This document shows positions 1 through 12,000 of a stretch of 34,678 nt of DNA, piece after piece. The notes beneath the pieces were generated by a model that saw nothing but the letters and a program-made list of their open reading frames with translations, ran no database searches and was not told the DNA's origin. The stretch lies in assembly GCA_964058805.1 (NCBI GenBank), contig CAXKVV010000588.1, positions 1-34,678 of the forward strand. The letters run 5' to 3'. The translations under genes were made by a program, and so were the position numbers. Origin of the DNA: Schoenoplectus triqueter. Taxonomy: Eukaryota; Streptophyta; Magnoliopsida; Poales; Cyperaceae. Each line of letters starts with the position of its first letter. Within the stretch, counting starts at the first letter, position 1.

Positions 1-1040
1 GTTGAGTTAGAGATTGTACTTATATTTTATTTTTATGTTTTATATGATCAGATATCATGCAGTAGTTCTTATATGATATTCTGTGATTTTGTATGTATCA
101 TGCAGTTATTCAGTTTTATATACACTCTGAGCTTATAATCGACCTCAAATTCAGATTAATTAAGGTGATCAAATTGAAAATAGACATGTGGATCACATTG
201 CATGTAATTTTCAAACTACATATCTCATTCATGATTCATGTCATTCAGTTATATTTATATCGTGATTTGTGTTAGTTTAGTTTCGTTTTATGATATGAAT
301 ACTACATAAGTCCTTATAAATATGATTGATGGACGGAATTGAATGATGACATAAAAGATTATGACAAATTAAAAGTACTCAATTCAGTATATATATATAT
401 ATATATATATAACCCAAGTGAGAGATTGCTGGAATTAATTATTATTAATTACAACATGTATGAGCTTATATGTAATAAATATATATTATATAATGGACTG
501 TCAAATTATACCCGTAATGAAGCGATCAAATTATGCATTGAATTTATTATATGTCATTAGAAGTGGACCCTTTAATGTGTAGAATGCGTATTAATGACTT
601 TAGAATTTAGTAATGGTCTGAATTATATAAAGTCTGATAATTATACAATTATGTTATTGGTATCTGAAGAACACAACTATAAATAACTTTTTGATTAATC
701 AATGAATCCGTTAAGAGAGAATCTGAATATAATATGGACCTGTTAAGATATAACTTCACTCAGTTATATGAGCGTTCATATATATGCAGAAATATTATTG
801 CTTTTGAAACTATTTTCATTTCCTCACTTTCTGTCACTCTTTTGTTTTCCAACACAGATCCATATCTCTCTTGAAAGAGTTCTAGAACAGAAGAAATTAT
901 TAGCGTCTCAATTACTTTATTGAATTAGAGAAAAATCATTAGAAGCTAAACGGACTGATCATGTCTCTCTAAAAAAACCGACAGTTATTCAAGATAACAT
1001 AATTATGTTTGGGTTCATTACTGCCATTACATTATAAAAA
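1..1040. other. AT-rich intergenic DNA, no gene seen
   Basis: Only short, low-complexity open frames occur here and none resembles a protein I know. The stretch ends where similarity to the upstream region of the paralogous gene at 8.9 kb begins, around position 1055. A CATTATAAAAAA string near 1030 could act as a TATA element for the gene copy starting at 1097, but this is only a string match. Confidence 0.5.
388..411. repeat. (TA)n microsatellite
   Basis: An uninterrupted TA dinucleotide run of about 24 bases in AT-rich intergenic DNA. Confidence 0.9.
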
Positions 1041-2401
1041 ATTTCAAGCAACCCCGGCGCCGTCGACCTCCTCGGTGGCTGTCAGGTTAGATCGCCATGG
1101 CCGCCGTCGAGCAGCGTAGGCAGCTCCGCATCGACCTGGTGGAGCTGAAGAACCTTGAAACCATTGTCCTCGATTTAGAGGAACTCAAGCAGCTCCTCCT
1201 CATCGCCAAACGCCCACGTGTTCGATCCATCCTCTCTCGTGAGATCGGCGGTCTCGAGTCAAAGGTACTCCACCCTCAGGCTGCTTCTATTTTTGTATTT
1301 TTTGTATTTTGAATTTGTAATTACGTCGTATTTTGACTTCAATTTATCATATCATGTCACCATTGTTGAAGGTTGTCTGGAATTCTGCTGACTCCAGTGA
1401 GAAGGCTTCAGATGAGGAGGATGGTGGCAAAGTCAAAGTAAGTCTGAAAGTATTCATCGGCAGTTGTTTATTTTTTCTGGAGGTTTACAAAGTTACATTA
1501 TATTTTGTTCCTGATGAGGGATTTCATTTTTACTATTGGAGTATGGTTTCTTGTGACTTCAGACTGAGATAATGCTCTTTTGTTGTCAAAATATCCTTCT
1601 GCCTACTTGCCAAGACACTGATTGAAATGTAAATATTTATCTGTTTCTACCTGTGAACTACAGAGTTGTTTCATCTGGATTCAGAACAAAGATATTGATT
1701 GTATCTATGCAGCTGGCAGGGACGGGTTCGAAGAGGAAGCACAAGAAAATAGCTGAACCTGAAAATTCAATGTATGCTCCTGATCTATGTTGATTTTATG
1801 CCTTTTTGGTCTCTCTTCTTTGCTTAGTGCAAATTGGGCCTTTTCTGACAGTTGGCTCCATTCATTTCAATAATATATTCCCTTAACTGATAGTGGTGCT
1901 TTCACGAATCACGACATCTACAACAAATTGGTTTTGCTTCTTTCTCCTTCTGTTGATCTTATTTAAACAATAACATTTCATTTTTGTAAATCCGGTATTT
2001 TAGAATGTTTTATCAACTTTATAACCCTTATTTATCCCCAATTTATTCCAATCCCAAAAGAAGCTGTAGTAAAATAAAGAAAGAAAGAAGAATAGAAATC
2101 ACATAATTTATTAGTACATGAGTTACATATTTTACTGGAAAAAAATGCTGTGCCGTAAAAAAATAGGATAAAGTTCACCAAAGAAATAATTAAAAAGGGG
2201 TTATGCTATCTTTGATGAAGAGGTTATCATGCAAAAAAAATGTAAAGAGTGTAGCATGCGATAAAGCCTTTGATATATTTTTTTATACTTTTATTTTTTG
2301 ACTTGCAAGTTGCAACGACTAGAAAGGCGCACAAACTAGAAGTTTGAGGTGAAAATATATTAATAGTGTCTTCTTTAACAATCTAGAATTGATTAGTGGA
2401 G

Positions 2402-2500
2402 GTAGGGGCCGAGATGCAGGTTTAAGGTACTACAATATTAAAATTGATAAATTAAGGAGTGGGGCTGGGCAACCCCCCCCCCCCTTTATCTCCGCCCTTG
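2402..2500. mobile_element. hAT-type MITE in intron 3 of the broken paralogue
   Basis: A 99-bp segment absent from the matching intron of the paralogue near 10.54 kb. It is flanked by the direct repeat AGTGGAG (2395-2401 and 2501-2507), which extends to 8 bp with one mismatch. The ends form an imperfect inverted repeat: GTAGGGGCCGAGAT on the left against CAAGGGCGGAGAT as the complement of the right. A run of about a dozen C residues lies inside. The 7-8 bp duplication and end sequence suit a small non-autonomous hAT element. Confidence 0.7.
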
Positions 2501-3447
2501 AGTGGAGGGATACTATTGTGCACATGATGCAAGAGTAGGAACACAGTTAAAAGCATGACGGATAGTACCGCTGCTGTGCACCCTACCAGAGCAAATCAAT
2601 GGGAAGAGAACTGAATTTCTGCTTTTGATTAGGAAGATGCATTTAAATCAACAAGGAGCTAGAAACGTTTTTTTTCTACGTAGACAAGCTGCGGACAAAT
2701 CATGTTCAGGAGAATTTCAATGGAATAACCTCCATATTTCTTTATGTAGGGTGAAGAAGAAACCAAAACTAACATGTATCAAAAAGCCACTTGTAGTAAA
2801 TGGAAGCAGCTGCAAAGGCATGGAAGAGGAGCCAACTAGAACATCAGAGCAAGTTCAAGTTTTACAGGAGAAAGCAAATCTCTCTGAAATAAATGAATCA
2901 TCTACTATTGCAGTTCTTTCAACAAAAAATGCTGATATATCTGATAAAATGAGTCATATGACACCATCAGATGCGGTTATTTCTGCTTTAGGATCCAGGC
3001 ACAGCTCCTCTCAGAAAAGGTCCTGGTGTCATATCTGTCGAGTACCTAACCCTGCAGAGTTGGTGTGTTGCCGCCTCCATGGCAGTTACTTCAAATGCCA
3101 TGAGGTGCCTCGAGATGCCAGCAGTCCTAGTGGAATGAGAACTGTTACTGCTGGAAGCAGTTGTGAAAGCACACAAGAGGAACCAGATTAACAGTCTCTC
3201 CCAACTAGAACTTCAGAGCAAGTTCCAGGGAAGAAAGCCAATTCCTCTGATGTTAATGAAGCGCCCCTTTTGACTGTTGTTGCAACTGAAAATACTGATG
3301 TCCAATGAGACTAGCCAGACCATACCATCTGCTGCCACCACTTCTGCTTCAGAATTCAAATTGGGCCCGTCTCGAAAAAGGTGATTTCGTCATACTTGTT
3401 AATTAACCGATGTCAAATCAGAGTGCTTCTTCAGAATAAGATTTACC

Positions 3448-3577
3448 TAGAGGTGCAAAACCCTACACAACCCCGACCCAAACATAACCCGACCCAATTT
3501 CTTTCTGAAGGTCAAACTGACCTGACCTGACCCACCTAAACCCGAACTCAACCCGACCCCGCCGATTGCCACCTTTA
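3448..3577. mobile_element. hAT-type MITE in the exon-4 remnant
   Basis: A 130-bp insertion bordered by GATTTACC (3440-3447) and GTTTTACC (3578-3585), an 8-bp duplication with one mismatch. The left end TAGAGGTGCAAAAC pairs imperfectly with the right end, whose complement reads TAAAGGTGGCAATC. The interior is rich in ACCCGACCC-like motifs and shares a segment with the MITE at 8074-8304, so both belong to one family. It interrupts sequence that is coding in the paralogue. Confidence 0.75.
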
Positions 3578-3838
3578 GTTTTACCGAATAAAGCAAGTTC
3601 CACTGATGTCAATGACACACCTATTGGTGGCAGTTTTTGCAGCTGAAAAATTTGATGTCTCTAATAGGACAAGTCAGACCATTCCACAGGGGAATTGCTT
3701 CTTCTTCCAGGTCAAAACATGCCGAGTCAGAATGTGCATGCCTTAGTGGCGACTGCTTAACCTGCCACTAGAAGGGACATTTTAGTGCAAATTGTCCTAA
3801 GAAAAATACTCAAGATGTGATCAGCCCTCATGGAGTAA

Positions 3839-4530
3839 AGACATCAAATGTTACTAAGGCGAATGCGAAGGTCAAGGGAAAGGTTTCTGCTGATGTCAGA
3901 TTCTTTTACTATAAAGGCAAAGGACATTGGAAAAGGAATTGTGCAAAATACCATGGCAGATTTGAAGTCGAGAAATATCCTAAATCCATTAGGTACATTT
4001 GTTAGTCATGTTAATCTTGCTATCTCTAGTTATTTGATATCGGATATTGAATCATGTGATTATATTTGTGAAATATGCAGGCACTATTGGAGTTGGAGGA
4101 AACTATGAAATAGGAAATTCAATTCCAAGATGAAAATGGTGCAAGTGTTGTTGCTATTGTAAGGGGAAATATCATGTTATAGTCGGACCAGGAGGGTTGT
4201 AAAAGGAGTTACCAAATTAAATAATTGTTATTTCATTCCTTTTATTTTTAGATGCACCATCTTTATTTTCATGTATGAGCATGGATGGTTTGTGCATAAA
4301 TCATCAAGAACAGATGTTATTTTTTTAGTAAATTTTTTCTGTTTATAGGTGTTCTTGTGAAGAATGACCTATACATGCTAGAAATAGTATAACTCAATTA
4401 TGATATCAATAACAAAAGAGACTCAAAAATGATATGAGTGCAACTCATATTAATATTCTCTTAGGTCATATAAATAAGATGCTCAATGAGAAATCACAAG
4501 AAGTTAGATTTTTGTGGTTACAAAGAAGAT
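3839..4530 (+). mobile_element. Decayed Ty1-copia gag-pol fragment
   Basis: Immediately after the last homology to the neighbouring gene, the sequence turns into a copia-like polyprotein remnant in the same orientation. A gag zinc knuckle is visible at 3901-3942 (GKGHWKRNC), but both cysteines of its CX2C half are replaced (FFYY instead of CFYC). Short matches to the protease region follow (EVNL-like HVNLAISS; VIVGPGGL), then a GAG-pre-integrase-like stretch near 4440-4510 (LGHINK). Several stops and frame changes intervene. No LTR, integrase or reverse transcriptase was seen, so this is an internal fragment. The match rests on remembered family patterns, not an alignment. Confidence 0.6.
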
Positions 4531-5696
4531 ACAACGCAACAGAGGAACCCAAAAAATCGATATACATTCCTCATCTGTTTATTTGTTTCCTTCTTTTCTT
4601 TTTTCTTACTCAGTCAGCAGTACAAATTGGTGCCTGTTGTATAATTGGCACGGATAAATACAATCATGCATTTCCTTTGCCCATAATTGAACCGAGTCAA
4701 CTGAATTACATTTTAGATCCATGCCACTCTTTATATCTATATATATTATATTTTATGGCCTCATAGTTAATTTATGTTTCTTTAAAACACTAATTATATC
4801 TAATCCTTATCCAATTTTAAGCTAACTCAGTTTTTAATTGAATTTTGTCAAGCTATCAGTTTATCTTCGAGTGGAGCGTTGACACGAAATAAATTTTATT
4901 ATTTTAATTTACCATGATATGACATACTTGATGTGCATCTGAGGATTTTCAAATGTTTGAACTCTTCCTTGGAGCCCTTCCGAATGCTGCCTTCATGGCT
5001 AGACATAGTCTATAAAGGTTCGGTTTTTGAATCCGACTCGGTCGGCCTCTCTGTTCTTACTCGATCTTTATAAGTTCGATCTAATCTTTTTTAATGATAA
5101 AAATCGGGTTCAATTTTTAAAATACAAACTCTTCTGATTCAGCTCTTATCAAATTCAGTCCTTTTCGGCACTTATCTGATTCTTTCCAAACCTTTTCTTT
5201 AATATTTTATATTATATATTAATTACACTTAAAAAAATATCAAAAACAAAAAAATTAAAACAAAATGCCCAAATAGAAAAATATAATTTAATATTTTATA
5301 TAAATATAAATTAATATTAAAAATATTTAATCAACAAAATATATATATATTAGATCCTTACCGTGTCCCCACATGGTCCTTAGAACTCGGAGGGTTTGGT
5401 AAAGACGGACTTCTCAAGGACTGAATTTACCCCTTAAAAATTGAACCTTTTGAACTCTACTGTCTAAAAGTCCTTATCAAATTTGATATTTATCATGCCC
5501 TCTCATAGATCTCTGATTCAATTCTTGAGAAACCCGATCCGATTCTGAAAGACGATACCTACACCTGACGTACCTTGAGAAGCCACTATTCTTTTTTTTA
5601 ATCTTTACACCCTGTTGGACGTTCAATTGGGAATGAAATTGGATGAAAAATTTGAACTAAAAATTACTGTTTATCTAGGTAAAAAGAATTCACTCA

Positions 5697-5991
5697 GGGG
5701 ATCCGTTCGGAATTATTTCATTTCATGAAAATGAGTTTACATGGGTATAAGTTTCAAACATCACGTCTCGTGGATTTCTGAGAGGGAAGCAAAGCAGATG
5801 GGAATGAAAATATTTGATTGAGTGAATAACTTTTTTCACGTGATTTTATAAAGAGATGGGAGTGACGAGTGAGAAATGTATCTCATTCCATCTTTTGAAA
5901 AAAAAACATCTAAACATGTCACAATAAATTTTCTCCATCAGTCTAAAATCCTATTAATTCTCAGGTGACTGGGAGATGTCCAAACACAGCC
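5697..5991. mobile_element. Possible Harbinger-like MITE
   Basis: The left end GGGATCCGTTCGGAA and the complement of the right end, GGCTGTGTTTGGACA, are similar and recall the GGNNNGTTTGG ends of plant PIF/Harbinger MITEs. No clean 3-bp target duplication is visible, so this is tentative. Confidence 0.35.
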
Positions 5992-6346
5992 AGAGGGAAT
6001 TTGTTTCCCACAGAGCTCGGAAGCTCCGAACAGGTCCTTATTGTATAAATGAGTCGGTACTTTCCCTTGATGCAAAACTTCATCCCTCCATAAACACCAA
6101 AAATTAACAACTGTATGATAACATTGTTATTATCCTCTTCAGCATGCCACAAATTATTTCTTTATTTTTCTTTCATTTGATTTATCTTTCCTTCAGTCTA
6201 TCCTCTGATTTCGTTTCCTCCTTTTTCGTCTCTTTCTTTTTCGATTTTGTTTTATTTTCTTTCTTAGCGCAATCAAATAAGGAGAGAGCCAGACAGGGAC
6301 TTACAGGGGTGACGGAGGCGGTTCATGGGATGCCAAGTGTCAGATG

Positions 6347-6424
6347 AGCCCCCAGCTTATTCAATTTTATCTAATATATTTTTATTTTTGCATATTAGCC
6401 CCCAGCTTATTCAATTTTATCTAA
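6347..6424. repeat. 28-bp direct repeat, 50-bp period
   Basis: A 28-base string beginning AGCCCCCAGCTTATTCAATT occurs at 6347-6374 and identically at 6397-6424, separated by 22 bases. Confidence 0.95.
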
Positions 6425-7969
6425 CAGCTCAAAATTAAATAACTTTAAATTTTTTAGATATTATAATATATTTTAAAATTAAAAGGGTCCACACAAATAT
6501 TTATATTTACGTAGAATTAAAATCAAAATTAAATGTTAAAAGTAAACTGAAATATAAAGTTGACAGAGCATCTCCTCCTTTGCGTTTTTTTATTATCTGA
6601 CAGATTGAGCAACTCATCTACGCCTTTTATAATATATATAGTAATTTAATACGGAGCATAGAATCTTGATTGTGAACTATGGTATGTCCTCCAACTTTTT
6701 TTTTAATTATACAGTTATGGATAATATTTTAGTATATTAATTCCTTTATTTTACTTTAGAAAATAATATTTGGAATTTATAAAATATAAATATTATTTCG
6801 TCGTTGACTCTCATAATTAAAATATAATCGTTTTGATGTGATCATTAGATTAATATTAATATTTTTAGACAGACCATCTAATCTAATTACAGTCATCCAT
6901 CAAAACTCAAATTACTCAATTCTGTTTTATAAATAAATATTCCAAAATAAATAATTAGAACACTTTGATTTGTATAGTTGTATTCAAAATTTAGGCCAAG
7001 CCATATGATTATTTTAACCTTTTAAAAAGAATAGATTTTATAATTGATTAAACATATCATACCAGCTTCCATATTCTATAGGTGCATTGTTGATCTGATA
7101 CTGAATATCAATTGAGTAGAGATTTACATGATTGTTGGCTTTGATAGTTACATGATAATGATATATTATTTCGGCAAATTAAATAATGACTTGATAAATT
7201 TATAATATATTTTTATCACATACAAATTAGATAAAAGTTGTCGAAGGCACAAAATATATATCAAAACTAATATAACCATTCAGTAATTCTACGTACTTTC
7301 AATCAATTTTTATCAAGATTTTCAAATCTAATGAATGAATTTATTTATGAAAATATGTAAAACTTTTATAATTTACTTTCAACTTTTGTATAATATAGAT
7401 TTCTGTAAAATAATGACTTTGATTTTTAATAAACTAAGAGTCATATTATTTATAATTTATGAGTAAAGAAACACATAACATATCAATTAGCTGAGATCAA
7501 TCATTGATATATGAAAAAATTGAACCATTTTTTATTTTGATTGAAATACAAACGTGTGTATAATGATCTAATTTTGATTTAAATATATATACTTTAATTA
7601 TTAATTAGATTTTAATATCAACTAAATTTGAGACATCCATCTAATATTCATATACTAATAAAAGTTTTAAAAAAGAATGTTGTATATCAAAGAAATTAAA
7701 ATCAACCATTATTAAGCATTGTTTGAAAAAACTACCCATTATACATACTACTTAGAAAAGAAAAAAATGATTATATTATGTAAATTATTTTTATTAATTA
7801 ATAAGTTAATTTTATTTAAAAATTAAGAATTCTGTAGTTGATTTAGGTATAAATTATATTAAGTAGGTTTCCGCACTATTGTGTTATATGAAAACAAATA
7901 TTCAAGTAACGTTACGATACACCGTGTTCTTAATGCATCATATAAGGATAACGAACATCATAGAATTGT

Positions 7970-8069
7970 GCCATTCTCATAGAACATTTATGAAAAAGTG
8001 ATATAGAGAATGCATATCAAGCCATTCTCATGGTAGAACATTTATGAAAAAGTGATATAGAGAATGCAT
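7970..8069. repeat. Tandem duplication of about 50 bp
   Basis: The string starting GCCATTCTCAT and ending AGAGAATGCAT is present at 7970-8015 and again at 8021-8069. The second copy differs by a 3-base insertion. It abuts the left end of the MITE at 8074. Confidence 0.9.
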
Positions 8070-8073
8070 CTAC

Positions 8074-8304
8074 TAGAGGTGGCAAAATTCGATCTGATCT
8101 GATTTTAAAAATAAATTAAACTGATTTGATTCGATTTGAATCTGATATGATCTGATCCGATCCGAAATCAAATGACCTGCAATCTAATCAAAATTTATTA
8201 AAAATATAAAAAAACACAACATATAAATTGATCCGACCCGACTTGGCTCAATTCTATTTCTTCCAGAAAGTCAAACTGACCTGACCCGTCCGATTGCCAC
8301 CTCT
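8074..8304. mobile_element. hAT-type MITE (GAGGTGGCAA ends)
   Basis: The left terminus TAGAGGTGGCAAAA pairs with the right terminus TTGCCACCTCT. The interior carries GATCTGATCTGATT-type and GACCCGACTT-type repeats and shares the GTCAAACTGACCTGACC segment with the MITE at 3448-3577. The flanks GCATCTAC and GCAACGGC match at only 5 of 8 positions, so the target duplication has decayed or was never clean. Confidence 0.7.
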
Positions 8305-8896
8305 GCAACGGCCAGAAATATTTAGATATTATTCGCTACGGATTTTTTTTAAGTGGAAGATAAATTACCTATCTATAATTTTATTAGAAAAAGGAGTGCA
8401 TATTGTATATAGCTATTTAATTTAGAACCGTGATTCTCATTCTTATAATTTCCGGTTGCAACAAGATTATTTTCGTCTTTATTGTTCTATTTTTTCCATT
8501 AATAAATGTCGGCTGAATTATATTCTTATTTTTTATTGAAGCTAAAATACATTCTTGAAATACAAATTGTACGTCGGTACAATTTTGATCCAGTGTGCTC
8601 TGGCTTAATACGCGCGGGACACGTCTCGCGCCGCAGCACGCACTAGATAAAGGAGTGATAGGGTGCTCATTGTTCAAAAAAAAAAGGACATAATTTTCAG
8701 ATCAGAGAGAGAGACGCCGCCGGTGGCAATCCCACAAATCACAATCATACATTAAGAGGTACGTCAGAGGACGAGGAGAGATAGGAGAGGATTTAGCGTT
8801 TCCTTTCCGAGCGCTGGAACGAAACAACCCCGTCTCGGTTACTGTCGACCTCCTCCTTTTGGTGGGGCTCGGCACCCGCTGTCAGGTTAGATCACC
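8305..8896 (+). promoter_or_regulatory. Upstream region of the intact SIP-N / zinc-knuckle gene
   Basis: This stretch joins the MITE to the start codon at 8897. It includes a GC-rich patch at about 8590-8660 and, from about 8700, a GAGAGAGA-bearing, increasingly GC-rich leader typical of a plant 5' UTR. Similarity to the leader of the left paralogue is limited to roughly the last 60 bases (GTCGACCTCCTC; CTGTCAGGTTAGATC), so the two copies have different distal promoters. I see no certain TATA box. Confidence 0.4.
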
Positions 8897-9064
8897 ATGG
8901 CCGCCGTCGAGCAGCGGAGACAGGTCCGCGTCGACCTGGTGGAGCTGAAGAACCTTGAAACCATTGTCCTCGATTTAGAGGAACTCAAGCAGCTCCTTCT
9001 CATCGCCAAACGCTCACGTGTCCGCTCTATCCTCTCTTGTGAGATCAGCAGTCTCGAGTCAAAG
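8897..9064 (+). other. Exon 1: CacyBP/SIP N-terminal domain
   Basis: This exon encodes 56 residues and ends in ESK before a GTACTT donor. The D-L-E-E-L-K, A-K-R-x-R-V-R and final I-x-x-L-E spacing fits the Siah-interacting-protein N-terminal family. Compared with the left paralogue it carries RSRV for RPRV and SCEI for SREI. The exon border falls just after the domain, so the module could have moved by exon shuffling, which is an inference. Confidence 0.75.
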
Positions 9065-12000
9065 GTACTTCACACTGCTGCTTCTATTTTTGTATTTCTA
9101 ATTTGTAACTACGTCGTATTTTGACTTCAATTTGTCATTTTCTGTCACGATTGATGAAGGTTGTCTCGAATTCTGCTGACTCCGGTGAGAAAGCTTCCGA
9201 GGAGGAGGATGGTGGTAAGGTCAAAGTAAGTCTGAACCATTTACTGCAGTTGTTTAATTTTTCCGTAACTTTTTTCTTTTTAATGTTCTTGAGGTATACC
9301 GAGTTACATTGTATTTGCTCTTGATTTGAGATTTCATATGTACTGTTGGAGTATGGTTTCAAGTGGCTTCAGACTGAGATACTTCTTTTTTGTCATCACA
9401 AGTGTCCTTCCGACTTCTTGCCAAGACACCAATTGAAACATAGATAATTTGTTTTTCCAGTGGAAAATAATAGTGCACAGTTTCATTGGATGGAGCTGTT
9501 TCTTTTAATCCTAATGAAAATTAGAATCGGAAAGTTACGTGATTGTTTTGCTTTTCCCTGTCAGAACTCATTGTGAGATAGAATCGAGTTTTTACCAGTG
9601 AACTACATAGTTGTTTCATCTGGATTCAGAACAAAGATACTGATCATATCTATGAAATTACTGATAAACTAAACAATTTAAACATTGATATTGAATATGG
9701 CAAATAAATGGCTCATCCCTTTAATCACAGTTGGCAGAGATGCGTTTGGAGAGGAAGCACGAGGAAATAGATGAACCTGAAAATTCAATGTATGCTTCTG
9801 ATCTATGTTGATTTTATGTCTTTAGATCTGTGTCTTTTTAACAGCAACAACAACAAAAGCCTTTAATCCCAAATTTTACTTGGTGCAAATTGGGGCCTTC
9901 TGTGACAGTTGGCTCCAAGCATTTCAGTACTATATTCCCAACTGATAGTGCTACTTGTGCGACATCTACTACAGAATTTTGCTTTTTCTTCATCTTCTTT
10001 CGGTTGATTTTATTTAAACAATGGCATTTTATTATTGTAAACTGACTGGCCTTTTAAAACGCTTTATAAACTTAATCAACTAGACCACACTGACCAGTGT
10101 CCACAGCACAGTCTGCAAAAGCAAATTTTAACTATACATGTACACATTGTTTGGGATGGATAACTTTTCCCCTATTTATCCCCAATCTATTCCACTACCA
10201 ATCAGAGCAGTAGTGAAAGGAAGAAAGAAGAATAGAAGTTAGATAATATAATATACTAGTTCTTGAATTACATGTTACAAAATGTGTGTAGTAAAAAAAA
10301 AAGGATAAATTTGCAGCAACAAATAATTAGAAGGGGGGTTATGCCATCTTTCAAGAAGAGGCTATGATGTAAAAAAGTAAAAAGAAGCAAGAAAAAAAAA
10401 TGTTGCATGCAATAAAGCATTTCATATATATTTTTTATTCTTCTTTTTGTGATATGCAACAAGTAAAAAGGTGCACAAACTAAAAGCTTGAGGTGAACTT
10501 CTCTTACTAATTTATTTTCTAATGGTCTAAATTGAATTAGTGGAGATAATACTATTGGCCACATACAGTTCAGAGTAGCAGCACAGAGTTTGAAGCATGA
10601 TGGATATTACTGCTGCTGTGCACCCTTTTAATGTTTGTCTGGTAACACCAAAGCAATTCATTGAACTGAACTTCATAATTGAATGAAATGAAATGGACTT
10701 CTGCTTTTAATTACGAAGATGCAGTTAAATCAACAGGGAGATAACCACAACCTATTTTTCTAACTAGACAAATTGCAGACATCATTTTGAAGAGAATTCA
10801 ATGGATGCAACCATAACCTCTTCCATATTTCTCAATGTAGGATGAAGAAGAAACGAAAGCCAACTGCTATGGCAGTTCTTTCAACAAAAAATGCTGATCT
10901 CTCTAATAAAATGAGTCAGATCACGCCGTCAGCTGTGGTTATTTCTGCTTCTGGATGCAGACGTGGCCCCTCTAGGAAAAGGTCCTGGCGTCATATCCAT
11001 CGAGTATCTACCCATTCTGAGTCAAAGTGTTGGCACCACAATGCCATCTGCTTCTACTGCCATGGGAGGGGACATTTTATAAACACTTGTCCTAAGATGC
11101 TTCAAGATGAAACATCTACAATGCTGGTAGCAAGTAGCAGGTACAAAAGGACACAAGAGGAACCTAATCAACACACTCTCCTGGCTAGAGCTTCGGAAGA
11201 AGTTTTACCAGATGTGTCTCCTCCCTCTGATGTAAATGAAACATCTACAATGGCAGTTGTTGCAACTGAAAATGCTGATGTCTCTAAACAACCAAATCTA
11301 AATACTATGAATGAGCCACTTGTCATAATTGGAAACAGTGCCGAAATGACACAAGAGGAATTAAATCAACACACCCACCTCCTGGAAACAGCTCCGGAAT
11401 CATGGGAGAAAGCCAATCCATCTGATGTTAATGCGGCACCCGTTTTGACAGTTGTTGCAGCTGAAGATGCCGATGTCTCTAATGAGACGAGCCAGACCAT
11501 GCCATCAGCGGCTACCACTTCTACTTCAGAATTCAAACTTGGTCGCTCTCGAAAGTGGCGATTTCGTCATACTTGTCAGTTAACTGATGCTAAATCAGAG
11601 TGCTTCCGTTGCAATGGTACATGCTTTAACTGCCACGAGACAGGGCATATTATGGCAAATTGTCCTAAACTGCCTAAATATACTGTTAGTCCTTTTGGGA
11701 AGATACCTGTTACTGCCGGTAGCAGTTGCAAAAACACACGAGAGGAACCACATGGACAGTCTCTCCCCACTAGAACTTCAGAACAAGTTTTATTGGATAA
11801 AGCAGCTTCCTCTGATGTTGATGACACACCTAATGTGGCAGTTATTGCAACTGAAAATGCTGATGTCTGTAAAAAGAAACCAAATCTATATACTATTGAA
11901 GAGCCAATTGTCATGATTGGAAGCAGCTGCAAAAGCACACGAGAGGAATTAAATCAACGGTCTCTCCCAACTAGAACTTTAGAGCAAGTTCCATGGGATA

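Larger units (their letters stand above)
1097..3838 (+). pseudogene. Broken paralogue of the SIP-N / zinc-knuckle repeat gene
   Basis: This is the left copy of a tandem gene pair. Exon 1 (1097-1264) encodes 56 residues with the CacyBP/SIP N-terminal pattern (LDLEELKQLL, AKRPRVRSIL). Exon 2 is 1372-1437, exon 3 is 1713-1771 and exon 4 opens at 2750. Exons 1-3 are 168, 66 and 59 nt, exactly as in the paralogue, with GT-AG borders and the same phases. Exon 4 stays open only to the TAA at 3189-3191, where the paralogous repeats have a CAA codon (EEPNQ), so about 244 residues could be made and none would hold a complete zinc knuckle. Homology continues to about 3838 with frame breaks and deletions, including a knuckle remnant near 3755-3800 (CLTCH, then a stop, then GHFSANC). 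Two MITEs sit inside, in intron 3 and in the exon-4 remnant. A short expressed protein remains possible; pseudogene is the best reading. Confidence 0.8.
4531..8073. other. AT-rich intergenic DNA with small repeats, no gene seen
   Basis: About 3.5 kb with no convincing coding region. Contents include a GA/CT-biased patch near 4990-5570 with GATCCGATT-like and TCGGTCGGCC-like motifs that resembles degraded MITE DNA, a possible MITE at 5697-5991, two short direct duplications (6347-6424 and 7970-8069), and otherwise low-complexity AT-rich sequence. Confidence 0.6.

Noticed and set aside
93..560. Two short plus-strand open frames near the window start
   Set aside because: Low-complexity AT-rich translations (Ile/Tyr/His-rich) without features; one spans a TA microsatellite.
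6144..6347. Phe/Ser-rich plus-strand open frame
   Set aside because: It derives from a T-rich tract (TTTCTTTC-type) and shows no domain.
8417..8677. 86-codon minus-strand open frame upstream of the intact gene
   Set aside because: No recognisable domain, and it overlaps the probable promoter and leader; similarity to mobile DNA is possible but unproven.
11576..11938. 120-codon open frame on the minus strand inside the zinc-knuckle exon
   Set aside because: It lies opposite a clearly structured repeat protein and has no recognisable features; it is a shadow of the real frame.
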